A DNA stretch of 64,000 bases from Rubrivivax rivuli (GCF_004016505.1 NZ_SACR01000001.1:620001-684000); one strand, 5' to 3'; counted from the stretch's first letter, positions 7,290-16,968 are shown. Notes: generated by a model from the letters alone, not told the origin. Numbers and translations are program-made.

Positions 7290-9938
7290 ATGTCGGAACG
7301 AGCCGTCAGCCCGGAAGCGTCCTTGGCCCTGCCCTGGTGGCAGCGGCTGCACGGCGCCTTGATGCCCGACTACAACCGCAAGGCGACCATCTACTGGTGG
7401 CTGGCGGCCGTGGCCGGTGCGGCAGCCCTGGTGGTGGCCGCGTGGCAGGTGGCGCAGCTGGGGCGCAGCGCCTGGTGGCAGATCGCCGCCGGCGTGTTCA
7501 TCGCGATGACGGCCGGCTTCTTCCCGGTGCGCGTGAAGCACTCCAAGCACGCCTTCGCCGCGGGCGAGATCTTCATCATCCTGCTGCTCCTGATGCACGG
7601 GCCGGCTGCGGCCACGCTGGCGGCGGCGGGTGAAGGCGCTGTCGGTTCCTGGCGGGCCTCCAAGCGCTGGACGAGCCGCATCGTCAGCCCCGCGATGGCC
7701 GCCCTGGCGATGTGGGCCACGGGGTCTGCGCTGCACGCGCTGATCGACAAGGTCTCCGCCTCGGCCGGCCTGCTGCTGCTGGCCACCATGGCCTGCGCCC
7801 TGGGCTACTTCATGCTCAACACGCTGCTGGTGACGGCCGTGCCGCGCCTGAAGCGCAACGAGCGGCTGCGCGCGGCCGATCTCTTCGGCGTCTTTGGCGG
7901 CGTGGGCCTGGCCTACGTGGGCAGCGCGGCGGTGGCTTCGCTGCTCTATCTGGTCTATCTGCAGTCGGGCATCGGCGTGCTGGGGGCCATGGTGCCGCTG
8001 CTGGGCATGATGCTGGCCACGCTGCACTACTTCTTCCGCCAGCAGGAGGCCTCGGAGTCGGTGCGCCGCGCCAACGCCGAAGCGCAGGAGCGCGAGAACG
8101 AGCTCGCGCGCCGCCACGTGCAGGAGCTGGAGGCCAGCGAGCGCCGCTTCCACAGCGCCTTCACGCACGCCAGCATCGGCATGGCGCTGCTGGACTTCAG
8201 CGGCCGCATCCTGCAGGCCAATGCCGCGCTGTGCGCGCTGGTCGGGCGCCAGAACCAGGCGCTGCTGAACCAGGCTTTCCAGGACGTGGTGTTCGAAGAC
8301 GACCGCCAGGCCCTGGCCGAGAAGCTGGGGCTGGTGAGCGACCGCGAGTTCGAGAGCTTCGCGCTCGAACTGCGCTGCCGCCACGCCGACGGGCACCCGG
8401 TGTGGGTGACGGCGCACTGCAGCTTCTTCAGCGAGCCCGGCTCCAGCGCGCCCTGCCTGATCCTGCAGCTGCAGGACGTCACCGCGCGCCGCATGGCCGA
8501 AGAGGGCCTGCACCACCTCGCCTTCCACGACAGCCTCACCGGCCTGCCCAACCGCCGCCGCTTCCACGAGCTGCTGGGCCAGGCCGTGGCACAGCTCAAC
8601 GCCAGCGGCGCCGCGGCGGATGCCTACGCGGTGATGTTCCTGGACTTCGACCGCTTCAAGCTCATCAACGACAGCCTGGGCCACAGCGCGGGCGATGCCT
8701 TCCTCGTGCAGGTGTCGCAGCGCATCCGCGACAGCCTGCGCCCGCACGACGTGGTGGCGCGCCTGGGCGGCGACGAGTTCGCCGTGCTGGTGCGCCATGT
8801 GGAGCACGAGCGTTGCGTCGTGGGCCTGGCCGAGCGGCTGATGGAGGCCATGCGCCAGCCCTTCGTGGTGGGCGGCACCGAGCTGATGACCAGCGCCAGC
8901 ATCGGCATCACCTTCAGCGCCCTCGGCTACGCCAACCCCGAAGACGTGCTGCGCGACGCCGACACCGCCATGTACAAGGCCAAGGCCGCAGGCAAGGCGC
9001 GCTACGCGCTCTTCGACACCAGCCTGCACACCGAGGTGGCCGACCGCCTGCGCCTGGAAGGCGAGCTGCGCCACGCCATCGACGACGGCCGCCTGAGCGT
9101 GGCCTACCAGCCGGTGTTCGACCTGCGCGGCGGCGCTGCGGGCCCGGGCGGCGCACCGCGGCTGGCCGGCTTCGAGGCTCTGGTGCGCTGGCAGCACCCG
9201 GTGGACGGCAGCATCAGCCCGGGCGCCTTCCTGCCCATCGCCGAAGAAGCGGGCCTGATGGTGCGGCTGACCGACTTCGTGCTGCACTGCGCCTGCCGGC
9301 AGCTTCGCGAGTGGCAGCTGCGCGGCCCGGCCTTTGCAGCGCTGACGATGAACGTGAACCTCTCGGGCCACGACATCGCACACCCCGCGCTGGTGGCCCG
9401 CGTGATGCGTGCGCTGATGGAAGCCGAGGTGCGCCCCGACCGCCTGTGCCTGGAGCTCACCGAGAACATCCTGATGTCGCGCCTGGAGGGCGCGCTGCCC
9501 GCGCTGAAGGAACTGCGCCGGCTGGGCGTGGTGCTGGCCATCGACGACTTCGGCACCGGCTACTCGTCGCTCAGCCACCTCTCCACCTTGCCCATCGACG
9601 GCCTGAAGATCGACCGCAGCTTCGTCAGCCGGCTCGAAGCCGGCTCGAACGAGGCCGCGGTGGTGCGCTCCATCGTGCTGCTGGGCAGCTCGCTGGGCAA
9701 GGACGTGGTGGCCGAGGGCATCGAGACCGAGCAGCAGCTGCGCCAGCTGCAGGACATGGGCTGCGCCTTCGGCCAGGGCTACCTGCTGTCGCGGCCCCTG
9801 AAGCCGGCCGACGTGCCGCGCCTGCTGCAGGGCAGCGAGGCCGTCGCGGCGCCTCCCCCCTCCGACGCCGGCGCCGTGCCCAACTTGTCGCAGCTTTCGG
9901 GGCTGCGCGCTGCCACCGGTCCGTTGACAATGCACTGA
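7290..9938 (+). CDS. Membrane PAS-GGDEF-EAL c-di-GMP signalling protein (paralogue 1)
   Basis: This 882-aa protein starts with about 235 residues of hydrophobic segments (six or so membrane helices). A charged coiled-coil linker follows, then a PAS domain starting ASERRFHSAFTHASIGMAL, a GGDEF domain and an EAL domain. The cyclase signature is intact (GGDEF, G493-F497 in RLGGDEF). The phosphodiesterase signature is intact too (E629-A-L), with ELTENILM, DDFGTGYSSL and a C-terminal FGQGY. Both activities are therefore possible. It makes or degrades cyclic di-GMP at the membrane in response to a signal sensed by the N-terminus or PAS domain. It is followed after 37 bases by a close paralogue. Confidence 0.95.
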   Translation: MSERAVSPEASLALPWWQRLHGALMPDYNRKATIYWWLAAVAGAAALVVAAWQVAQLGRSAWWQIAAGVFIAMTAGFFPVRVKHSKHAFAAGEIFIILLLLMHGPAAATLAAAGEGAVGSWRASKRWTSRIVSPAMAALAMWATGSALHALIDKVSASAGLLLLATMACALGYFMLNTLLVTAVPRLKRNERLRAADLFGVFGGVGLAYVGSAAVASLLYLVYLQSGIGVLGAMVPLLGMMLATLHYFFRQQEASESVRRANAEAQERENELARRHVQELEASERRFHSAFTHASIGMALLDFSGRILQANAALCALVGRQNQALLNQAFQDVVFEDDRQALAEKLGLVSDREFESFALELRCRHADGHPVWVTAHCSFFSEPGSSAPCLILQLQDVTARRMAEEGLHHLAFHDSLTGLPNRRRFHELLGQAVAQLNASGAAADAYAVMFLDFDRFKLINDSLGHSAGDAFLVQVSQRIRDSLRPHDVVARLGGDEFAVLVRHVEHERCVVGLAERLMEAMRQPFVVGGTELMTSASIGITFSALGYANPEDVLRDADTAMYKAKAAGKARYALFDTSLHTEVADRLRLEGELRHAIDDGRLSVAYQPVFDLRGGAAGPGGAPRLAGFEALVRWQHPVDGSISPGAFLPIAEEAGLMVRLTDFVLHCACRQLREWQLRGPAFAALTMNVNLSGHDIAHPALVARVMRALMEAEVRPDRLCLELTENILMSRLEGALPALKELRRLGVVLAIDDFGTGYSSLSHLSTLPIDGLKIDRSFVSRLEAGSNEAAVVRSIVLLGSSLGKDVVAEGIETEQQLRQLQDMGCAFGQGYLLSRPLKPADVPRLLQGSEAVAAPPPSDAGAVPNLSQLSGLRAATGPLTMH

Positions 9939-9975
9939 CCATGAGAGCCCCAGCGCCGGTCCGGCGCCTCCGCCC

Positions 9976-12603
9976 TTGAGCCTGCAGCCGCCGGCAACAC
10001 CGCCCCCACCCTCGGCCAGCGGGCTGGGTGCCCCGGTTTGGCGGCAGGTGCACCAACGGCTGATGCCCGACTACAACGGGACGGCGGCGCGTTTCTGGTG
10101 GACAGCGTTCTGCGGCGGCATGGTGGCGCTGCTGTTCTGCCTGGGGCAGCTGGCCCAGATGAGCTGGCTGGCCTGGCTGCAGGTGGCAGGCGCCACCGTG
10201 CTGGCCATCGGCGCCGGCATGTTCCCGATCCGCGTGCCGGGCACCAAGATCGCCTATGCGGCCGGCGAGATCTTCATCTTCCTGCTGCTGCTGGTGCTGG
10301 GCCCGGCGGCCGCTGCCGTGGCTGCGGCCGCCGAGGCTTTCGTCGGCTCGGCACGGGCCTCGCGGCGCTGGACGAGCCGCCTCTTCAGCCCCGCCTCCGC
10401 CACGCTGGCCATGCTGACCGTCAGCCTGCCGCTGCAGGCCGGCCTTGCGGCACTGGCGGCGCGGGGCTTCGACAGCGCCGCGGTGGTGCTGGCCGCCACG
10501 ATGGCGGCCGCTGCGCTGTACTTCCTGATCAACGCCTCGCTGCTTTCGGGCGTGCTGCAGCTCAAGCGCGGCGAGGCCTTCTTCCAGCCCAAAGGCCTGT
10601 TCAGCGTGTTCCGCTGGGTCGGCATGGCCTACGCCGGCAGCGCCAGCGTGGCCACGCTGCTCTTCTTCACCTGGCGCACGCAGGGCGTGGGCGTGCTGCT
10701 GGTGATGGTGCCGCTGCTGGCCATGCTGCTGGTGACCCTGCACTTCTACTTCCGGCAGCAGGAAGCGGGCATCGCGCTGCGCGAGGCGGGTGAGAGCGCG
10801 GCCGCGCGCGAGGCCGCGATGGCCGAGCGCGAGGCCCAGGCCGCCGCCCGCCACCTGCGCGAGCTGCAGGCCAGCGAGCGCCGCTTCCACAGCGCCTTCA
10901 CGCACGCCAGCATCGGCATGGCCCTGCTGGGTTTCGATGGCCGCATCCTGCAGGCCAACCCGGCGCTGGCCGCGCTGCTCGGCCGCAGCGAAGCCGAGCT
11001 CCTGCACCAACCCTTCACGGCCTTCGTCGAAGAGAGCGAGCGCCCCTTGCTGGCGCAGCAACTCGGGCTGGCCAGCGGGCGCGATTTCGAGGCCTTCTCG
11101 CGCGAGCTGCGCTGTGTGCACGCCGATGGCAGCGCGGTGTGGCTCTCGCTGAACTGCAGCTTCTTCACCGAGCCGGTGCCCGATGCCGAGCCCGCCACGG
11201 AAGCCGGCGCCGGCCAGCCCTGCCTGATCCTGCAGGCGCAGGACGTGAGCGCACGCCGCCGCGCCGAGGCCGGCCTGCAGCACCTGGCCTTTCACGACCC
11301 GCTCACCGGCTTGCCCAACCGACGTCGCTTCCAGGAATGCCTGGTCAGCGCGCTGACCCGCTACCAGGCCGACCCGCGCAAGCCCTGGGCGGTGATGTTC
11401 ATCGACTTCGACCGTTTCAAGCTCGTCAACGACAGCCTGGGCCACAACGCCGGCGACGCGCTGCTGCAGCAGGTGGCGCGCCGCGTGCAGGAGAAGCTGC
11501 GGCCGGGTGACATCGTCGCGCGCCTGGGCGGTGACGAGTTCGCCATCCTCGTCACCGACATCGAGCACGAGCGCGACGCCGTGCTGCTGGCCGAGCGCCT
11601 GATGGAAGCCCTGCACCAGCCTTTCCGCCTGGGCGAGGTGGAGCTCATTGCCACGGCCAGCATCGGCATCACCTTCAGCGCCATCGGCTACGCCACGGCC
11701 GAAGAGGTGCTGCGTGACGCCGACACCGCCATGTACAAGGCCAAGGCCGGCGGCAAGGCGCGCTACGCACTTTTCGACACCAGCCTGCACGCCGCGGTGT
11801 CCGACCGGCTGCGGCTGGAAGGCGAACTGCGCACCGCCGTCGAGCAGGGGCAGCTGGTGGTGGTCTACCAGCCGGTGTTCGCGCTGCGCCCGGGCGAGGA
11901 AAGCGGGCGCCTCACCGGTTTCGAGGCGCTGGTGCGCTGGCAGCACCCGCAAGATGGCCTGCTGCCCCCGGCGGCCTTCCTGCCCATCGCCGAAGAAAGC
12001 GGCCTGATGCTGGGCCTGAGCGACTTCGTGCTGCACTGCGCCTGCCACCAGCTGCGCCAGTGGCAGCTGAGCGACCCCCGCCTGGCCGAGCTGACCATGA
12101 GCATCAACCTCTCGGCCCACGACCTGGCGCACCCTGCGCTGGTGGCGCGCATCGGCCGTGCCATCGTGGAGGCCGGGTTGCGCCCGCAGCACCTGACGCT
12201 GGAGCTCACGGAGAACATCCTGATGTCGCAGATCGATGGCGTGCTGCCGACGCTGGCGGCGCTGCGCCAGCTGGGCGTGCGTCTGGCGGTGGACGACTTC
12301 GGCACCGGCTACAGCAGCCTGAGCCATCTGAGCAAGCTGCCCATCGACAGCCTGAAGATCGACCGCAGCTTCGTCAGCCAGCTGCTGCCGGGCAGCGATG
12401 ACGCGGCGGTGGTCAGCGCCATCATTCAGCTTGGCGGCACCTTGCGCAAGGAAGTGGTGGCCGAGGGCATCGAATCGGCCGCGCAGATGGCCCAACTGCG
12501 CGAGCTGGGTTGCGGCTACGGCCAGGGCTTCCACATGGCCGAGCCGCTGGCCGCGGCGCAGGTGGCCGAATGGCTGCGAGAGCAGCGCGGGGCGCTGCAC
12601 TGA
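9976..12603 (+). CDS. Membrane PAS-GGDEF-EAL c-di-GMP signalling protein (paralogue 2)
   Basis: This 875-aa protein has the same architecture as its upstream neighbour: N-terminal membrane helices, coiled coil, PAS, GGDEF (R516-LGGDEF), EAL (E650-A-L) and GYGQGFHMAEPL near the end. Long stretches are nearly identical to paralogue 1, such as the PAS entry and the DADTAMYKAKA segment. The pair is a tandem duplication. The start is uncertain: TTG at 9976 gives 29 residues before the shared MPDYN, close to the 24 in paralogue 1, while the next ATG (10063) is at MPDYN itself. Both catalytic motifs are intact. Only 37 bases separate the two genes, so co-transcription is likely. Confidence 0.93.
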   Translation: MSLQPPATPPPPSASGLGAPVWRQVHQRLMPDYNGTAARFWWTAFCGGMVALLFCLGQLAQMSWLAWLQVAGATVLAIGAGMFPIRVPGTKIAYAAGEIFIFLLLLVLGPAAAAVAAAAEAFVGSARASRRWTSRLFSPASATLAMLTVSLPLQAGLAALAARGFDSAAVVLAATMAAAALYFLINASLLSGVLQLKRGEAFFQPKGLFSVFRWVGMAYAGSASVATLLFFTWRTQGVGVLLVMVPLLAMLLVTLHFYFRQQEAGIALREAGESAAAREAAMAEREAQAAARHLRELQASERRFHSAFTHASIGMALLGFDGRILQANPALAALLGRSEAELLHQPFTAFVEESERPLLAQQLGLASGRDFEAFSRELRCVHADGSAVWLSLNCSFFTEPVPDAEPATEAGAGQPCLILQAQDVSARRRAEAGLQHLAFHDPLTGLPNRRRFQECLVSALTRYQADPRKPWAVMFIDFDRFKLVNDSLGHNAGDALLQQVARRVQEKLRPGDIVARLGGDEFAILVTDIEHERDAVLLAERLMEALHQPFRLGEVELIATASIGITFSAIGYATAEEVLRDADTAMYKAKAGGKARYALFDTSLHAAVSDRLRLEGELRTAVEQGQLVVVYQPVFALRPGEESGRLTGFEALVRWQHPQDGLLPPAAFLPIAEESGLMLGLSDFVLHCACHQLRQWQLSDPRLAELTMSINLSAHDLAHPALVARIGRAIVEAGLRPQHLTLELTENILMSQIDGVLPTLAALRQLGVRLAVDDFGTGYSSLSHLSKLPIDSLKIDRSFVSQLLPGSDDAAVVSAIIQLGGTLRKEVVAEGIESAAQMAQLRELGCGYGQGFHMAEPLAAAQVAEWLREQRGALH

Positions 12604-12625
12604 GGCAGCGCGTGGCGCGGGCGGC

Positions 12626-13114
12626 CTACACCGGCAGCAGGCTGCTGTTCTTCACTTCTTCCATCACCACGTAGGTGCGCGTCTCGCGCACGCCGGGCAG
12701 CGTCCAGATCACGCTGCCGATGAACTCGCGGTAGGCGGCCATGTCGGCCACGCGGGTCTTGAGCAGGTAGTCGAAGCCGCCGGCCACGAGGTGGGCCTCC
12801 AGGATCTCGGGGCGCACCTGCACCGCGGCCTTGAAGATGTCCATCACGTCGTGCACCGTGCGGTCGAGCAGGATCTCGACGAAGACCAGCAGGCCGGCGC
12901 CCAGCTTGGCCGGGTTCAGGCGCGCCTCGTAGCCGAGCACGAAACCGTCGCGGTGCAGGCGCTTCACGCGCTCCAGCACGGCGGTGGGCGAAAGGTGCAC
13001 CTCTTCGGCCAGCTTCAGGTTGCTGATGCGCCCGTGAGCCTGCAGCACGCGCAGGATGCGGCGGTCGATCTTGTCGAGCTCGCGCTCGCTGCGGGGGCTT
13101 TCGGGGTCGTTCAT
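12626..13114 (-). CDS. Lrp/AsnC-family transcriptional regulator
   Basis: This 162-aa protein has the Lrp/AsnC layout: an N-terminal winged helix-turn-helix (DKIDRRILRVLQAHGRISN then LAEEVHLSPTAVLERVKRL) and a C-terminal RAM ligand-binding domain with the signature GGFDYLLKTRVADMAAYREF. ATG at 13114 is chosen; a longer frame to 13174 adds unlike residues. It is divergent from putA with a 119-base gap. In many proteobacteria a proline-responsive Lrp-type regulator placed this way activates putA, so proline sensing is a reasonable inference, not shown by sequence. Confidence 0.93.
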   Translation of the reverse strand: MNDPESPRSERELDKIDRRILRVLQAHGRISNLKLAEEVHLSPTAVLERVKRLHRDGFVLGYEARLNPAKLGAGLLVFVEILLDRTVHDVMDIFKAAVQVRPEILEAHLVAGGFDYLLKTRVADMAAYREFIGSVIWTLPGVRETRTYVVMEEVKNSSLLPV

Positions 13115-13175
13115 GCTGAAGGATTCTCCGCCGAGCGGACGGTTTTCCGAATCCGGTGCGGCCCGAGGCCGCATA

Positions 13176-13187
13176 AGCTGCGCAGCT
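13176..13187. promoter_or_regulatory. 12-bp palindrome in the lrp-putA divergent gap
   Basis: AGCTGCGCAGCT is a perfect palindrome 47 bases upstream of the putA start and 62 upstream of the Lrp-type gene start. It could be an operator for the adjacent Lrp-type regulator. The length is modest for high-GC DNA, so this is a weak candidate. Confidence 0.3.
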
Positions 13188-13233
13188 ATTCAGCCCGCCA
13201 CCCCTTGTCGCCACGCTACGCCCCGAGGTCCGC

Positions 13234-16224
13234 ATGAACCCCAGCCCCGCCCGCCTGCCCTTCCCCTACCGCCCTGAGCACGAGGTGCTGTCGCAGCTGC
13301 TCGGCGCGCTGCAGGGCAAGCTCGATTGGCCGGCCGTGGTGGCCGGCGCCAAGCCCTGGGTGCAGGCCGTGCGCGACAAGCCGGCGCCCTTCTGGGCCAT
13401 GGAAAGCCTGTTGCGCGAGTACCCCATCAGCAGCGCCGAAGGCCTGGCGCTGATGCGCCTGGCCGAAGCGCTGCTGCGCGTGCCCGATGCCGAAACGGCC
13501 ATCGCGCTGACGGCCGACCAGCTCGGGCGCGGTGATTTCGACGGGGCCGCCGAAGGCTCTGCGCACAAGATGCTGGCGCAGATCAGCGCCAGCGCCATTT
13601 CGCTGAGCAAGAAGTTCTTGCCCGATCAGGACAACCCGCCGGGCCTGATGCAGCGCCTGGGCGCCCGCACCGTGGTGGCGGCCACCGTGCGCGCCATCCA
13701 GCTGCTGGGCCGGCAGTTCGTGCTGGGCCGCACCATCCAGGAAGCCATGGCCGAGGCCGACAGCCAGCGCAAGGCGCAGGCGCGGCTGCGTTTCAGCTAC
13801 GACATGCTGGGCGAAGGCGCGCGCACCGAGCGCGATGCCGAGCGTTACCTCGCCAGCTACCGCAATGCCATCACCGCCATTGCCCAGGGCCGCGTGGCGA
13901 GCTCGCCAATGGCGGCCGACGGCATCTCCATCAAGCTCAGCGCGCTGTTCTCGCGCTACGAAGACGCGCAGCGTGAACGGGTGTTCGCCGAACTGCTGCC
14001 GCGTGTGCAAGGCCTGGTGGACCAGGCGGCGCAGGCCAACCTGAACCTCACCATCGACGCGGAGGAGAGCGACCGCCTGGAGCTCTCGCTCGATCTCTTC
14101 GAGGCCCTGGCCCGCCACATCGCCGCGAAACACCCGCAATGGCAGGGCTTCGGTCTGGCCGTGCAGGCCTACCAGACGCGCGCGCTGGCCGTGGTGGACG
14201 AGGTGGCCCGCATCGCCCAGGCCCACGGCCTGCGCTTCATGGTGCGGCTGGTCAAGGGCGCCTACTGGGACGGCGAGGTCAAGCGCGCCCAGGAAGGCGG
14301 CCTGCCCGGCTACCCCGTCTTCACCCACAAGCACCACACCGACATCAGCTACCTGGCCTGCGCCGAGCGCCTGATCAGTCACCACGCGCTGATCTACCCG
14401 CAGTTCGCTACGCACAACGCCGGCACCATCGCCGCCATCCTGCAGCTGGCGCGCCAGCAGGGCGCTGCTTTCGAGATGCAGCGCCTGCACGGCATGGGCG
14501 ACGGCGTCTACCGCGAGGTGCTGGCCAGCGGGCCCGATGCGCCGCCGGTGCGTGTGTACGCGCCCGTGGGCGAGCACCGCGATTTGCTGGCCTACCTGGT
14601 GCGCCGCTTGCTGGAGAACGGCGCCAACTCGTCCTTCGTGCACCAGCTGGCCGATGAACACGTCAGCGCCGAGCAGCTGCTGGCCAGCCCGCTGGCGCCG
14701 AGCAGCGACGAAGCGCTGCCATTGCCGCAGGTGCTGTACGGCAGCGGGCCCGGCGCACGCGCCAACTCGGTGGGCGTGGACCTCGCCTGCCTCGCGATGC
14801 GCGCGCCGCTGGACGCCGCCGTGGCCACCACGCATCTCAGCACGTTGTCCATGCACAGCGCCGCCGATGCCGACGCCGCGATGCAGCGCCTGCACGCCGG
14901 CTTCGACGCCTGGTCTGCACGCCCGCTGGCCGAACGCGCTGCCCTGCTGCGCAAGGCCGCCGACCTGCTGGAAGCCCGCCTGCCCGCCTACTGCGGCCTG
15001 CTGGTGAAGGAAGCGCACAAGACCCTGGGCGACACCGTGGCCGAGGTGCGCGAGGCGGTGGACTTCTGCCGCTACTACGCCGATCAGGCCGAAGCGCGCC
15101 TGATGGACCAGCCCCTGCCCGGCCCCACGGGCGAGAGCAACCTGCTGCGCCTGCACGGCCGCGGCGTCTTCGTCTGCATCAGCCCGTGGAACTTCCCGCT
15201 GGCCATCTTCGCTGGGCAGGTGGTGGCGGCACTCGTCGCCGGCAACACCGTGGCCGCCAAGCCGGCCGAGCAGACGCCGCTGGTGGCGCAGCACTTCGTG
15301 GCGCTGCTGCACGAGGTGGGTGTGCCGCAAGACGCCGTGGCGCTGCTGCACGGCCTGGGCGAAACCGTGGGCGCCGCGCTGGTGGCGCACCCGCTGACGG
15401 CGGGCGTGTGCTTTACCGGCAGCACGCAGGTGGCGCGCCTGATCAACCGCACGCTGGCCGCGAAGGACGGCCCCATCGTCCCTCTGATCGCCGAGACCGG
15501 CGGCCTGAACGCGATGGTGGTGGACAGCACCGCGCTGCCCGAGCAGGTGGTGGACGCCGTGGTGCAGAGCGCCTTCCGCAGCGCCGGTCAGCGCTGCAGT
15601 GCCCTGCGCCTGCTGTGCGTGCACGAAGGCATTGCCGACGGCGTGATCGAGATGCTGCGCGGCGCCATGGCCGAGCTGCGCGTGGGCGACCCGGCCGAGC
15701 TCGCCACCGACGTGGGCCCGCTGATCGACGACGAAGCCTTCACTGCCATCGGCGCCCAGGTGCGCCGCTTGCGCGGTGAGGCGAAGTTGCTGGGCGAGAC
15801 GCCTGTGCGCAGCAGCTTCCCGCGGCTGCTGGCCCCCATCGCCTTCGAGATCGGCCGCATCGCCGAGCTGAAGACCGAGATCTTCGGCCCCGTGCTGCAC
15901 GTGGTGCGCTGGGGGGGTGACGTCAACGAGGTGGTGCGCCAGATCAACGCGCTGGGCTACGGCCTCACCTTGGGCGTGCAGACGCGCATCGACAGCCGCG
16001 CACAGCGCATTGCCGACACGGCGCGCATCGGCAACGTCTACGTCAATCGCAACATGATCGGCGCCGTGGTGGGCGTGCAGCCCTTCGGCGGCGAAGGCCT
16101 GAGCGGCACCGGCCCCAAGGCCGGTGGGCCGCACTACCTCTACCGCTTCTGCGCCGAGCAGACGGTGACGGTGAACACCGCGGCAGCCGGCGGCAACGCC
16201 GAGCTGCTGGCCGGTCTGGCCTGA
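13234..16224 (+). CDS. putA: Bifunctional proline dehydrogenase / 1-pyrroline-5-carboxylate dehydrogenase
   Basis: This 996-aa PutA oxidises proline to glutamate in two steps: an FAD-dependent proline dehydrogenase barrel (about residues 130 to 440) and an NAD-dependent aldehyde dehydrogenase domain (about 490 to 960). Barrel motifs include LTIDAEESDRLELSL and MVRLVKGAYWDGEVK. The aldehyde dehydrogenase part shows ISPWNFPLAIF, the Glu in IAETGGLNAMVV and the catalytic Cys in SAGQRCSALRL. There is no N-terminal ribbon-helix-helix domain, so unlike E. coli PutA it cannot bind DNA itself. This fits the separate divergent Lrp-type regulator. Length matches the short type A PutA group. A hairpin terminator follows. 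Confidence 0.97.
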   Translation: MNPSPARLPFPYRPEHEVLSQLLGALQGKLDWPAVVAGAKPWVQAVRDKPAPFWAMESLLREYPISSAEGLALMRLAEALLRVPDAETAIALTADQLGRGDFDGAAEGSAHKMLAQISASAISLSKKFLPDQDNPPGLMQRLGARTVVAATVRAIQLLGRQFVLGRTIQEAMAEADSQRKAQARLRFSYDMLGEGARTERDAERYLASYRNAITAIAQGRVASSPMAADGISIKLSALFSRYEDAQRERVFAELLPRVQGLVDQAAQANLNLTIDAEESDRLELSLDLFEALARHIAAKHPQWQGFGLAVQAYQTRALAVVDEVARIAQAHGLRFMVRLVKGAYWDGEVKRAQEGGLPGYPVFTHKHHTDISYLACAERLISHHALIYPQFATHNAGTIAAILQLARQQGAAFEMQRLHGMGDGVYREVLASGPDAPPVRVYAPVGEHRDLLAYLVRRLLENGANSSFVHQLADEHVSAEQLLASPLAPSSDEALPLPQVLYGSGPGARANSVGVDLACLAMRAPLDAAVATTHLSTLSMHSAADADAAMQRLHAGFDAWSARPLAERAALLRKAADLLEARLPAYCGLLVKEAHKTLGDTVAEVREAVDFCRYYADQAEARLMDQPLPGPTGESNLLRLHGRGVFVCISPWNFPLAIFAGQVVAALVAGNTVAAKPAEQTPLVAQHFVALLHEVGVPQDAVALLHGLGETVGAALVAHPLTAGVCFTGSTQVARLINRTLAAKDGPIVPLIAETGGLNAMVVDSTALPEQVVDAVVQSAFRSAGQRCSALRLLCVHEGIADGVIEMLRGAMAELRVGDPAELATDVGPLIDDEAFTAIGAQVRRLRGEAKLLGETPVRSSFPRLLAPIAFEIGRIAELKTEIFGPVLHVVRWGGDVNEVVRQINALGYGLTLGVQTRIDSRAQRIADTARIGNVYVNRNMIGAVVGVQPFGGEGLSGTGPKAGGPHYLYRFCAEQTVTVNTAAAGGNAELLAGLA

Positions 16225-16240
16225 ACCGTCGACAAAGCAA

Positions 16241-16263
16241 AACGCCCGCGAAATGCGGGCGTT
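16241..16263. terminator. Intrinsic terminator between putA and the PEP-CTERM gene
   Basis: A 9-bp perfect stem (AACGCCCGC at 16241-16249 with GCGGGCGTT at 16255-16263) closes a GAAAT loop. On the minus strand the stem runs into GTTTTGCTTTG, so it ends the PEP-CTERM gene well. On the plus strand it lies 17 bases after putA and may serve both convergent genes. Confidence 0.85.
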
Positions 16264-16282
16264 CTGGAGGGTGCTGTAGCGG

Positions 16283-16915
16283 TCAGGCCTTGCGGCGGCT
16301 GAGGCCCAGACCCAACAAGGCCAGGCCAGCCAGGGCCAGGCTGCCGGGCTCCGGCACCGAGGTCACCAGGCTGTACTGTGCGGTCTGGCTGCCCCGGGCC
16401 CAGGCGAACTCCAGCGTGGCGGCGCCCTGGTTCTCGAAGAACACCAGCTCAACGCTGTGCAGACCGGCGGACAGGTTGATCGAACCGTAGCGGGTGTTCG
16501 CCGGGTGCAGGGAGTCGTCGACGATGACGTCGATGCCGTCGATGCGCAGACGCAAGCCATCGTCGTTGTAGGTGCTGAACCAATACGTGTCGGCAGCAGT
16601 GACGAGGATGTTGCCGGTGATCAGCGCGGCGAAGTTGTCATTGAGCGGCGCGTTTTCGCCCGTCTGCCCTGCAGCGGCGGCCTGGGGCCAGGCGGCCGTG
16701 CCACCGAAGGCACCCGTGTTCGGCGCGTAGTCGGTGAAGTCGATGACCGTGGCCGCACCCGTGAAGCTGGCCGGGCCCGAGGTGATGGCATTGACGGCGT
16801 CGTTCAGGCTGGTCGGGCCCGTGGGCACTTGCCATTGCTTCACCACCCAGGCCTGCGAAGTGAGCGGCAGCGCCAGGGCAGTGGCGGTCAACAGCGAAGT
16901 CAGGAGTTTGTTCAT
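16283..16915 (-). CDS. PEP-CTERM sorting-domain protein with PA14-like domain
   Basis: This 210-aa exported protein has a signal peptide (MNKLLTSLLTATALALPLTS), a mature region resembling a PA14 domain (YWFSTYNDDGLRLRIDG, then LSAGLHSVELVFFENQG), and a C-terminal PEP-CTERM anchor: VPEPGSLALAG, a hydrophobic stretch, then SRRKA. PEP-CTERM proteins are recognised by exosortase and displayed or released with exopolysaccharide; no exosortase is in this window. PA14 domains often bind sugars. ATG at 16915 gives the clean signal peptide; a start at 16963 adds 16 residues before it. A sigma-54-like site lies upstream. Confidence 0.9.
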   Translation of the reverse strand: MNKLLTSLLTATALALPLTSQAWVVKQWQVPTGPTSLNDAVNAITSGPASFTGAATVIDFTDYAPNTGAFGGTAAWPQAAAAGQTGENAPLNDNFAALITGNILVTAADTYWFSTYNDDGLRLRIDGIDVIVDDSLHPANTRYGSINLSAGLHSVELVFFENQGAATLEFAWARGSQTAQYSLVTSVPEPGSLALAGLALLGLGLSRRKA

Positions 16916-16968
16916 GCGGGCCTCGTCGTGCGGTGCAGAGAAGAGAAGTATCTTTTGCGCCAAGCGGA

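Noticed and set aside
7197..16134. Very long minus-strand frames (over 900 codons each) across the GGDEF-EAL genes and putA
   Set aside because: Composition is His/Gln/Arg/Ala-rich without domains, typical of antisense frames in GC-rich genes. The plus-strand proteins are complete and conserved.
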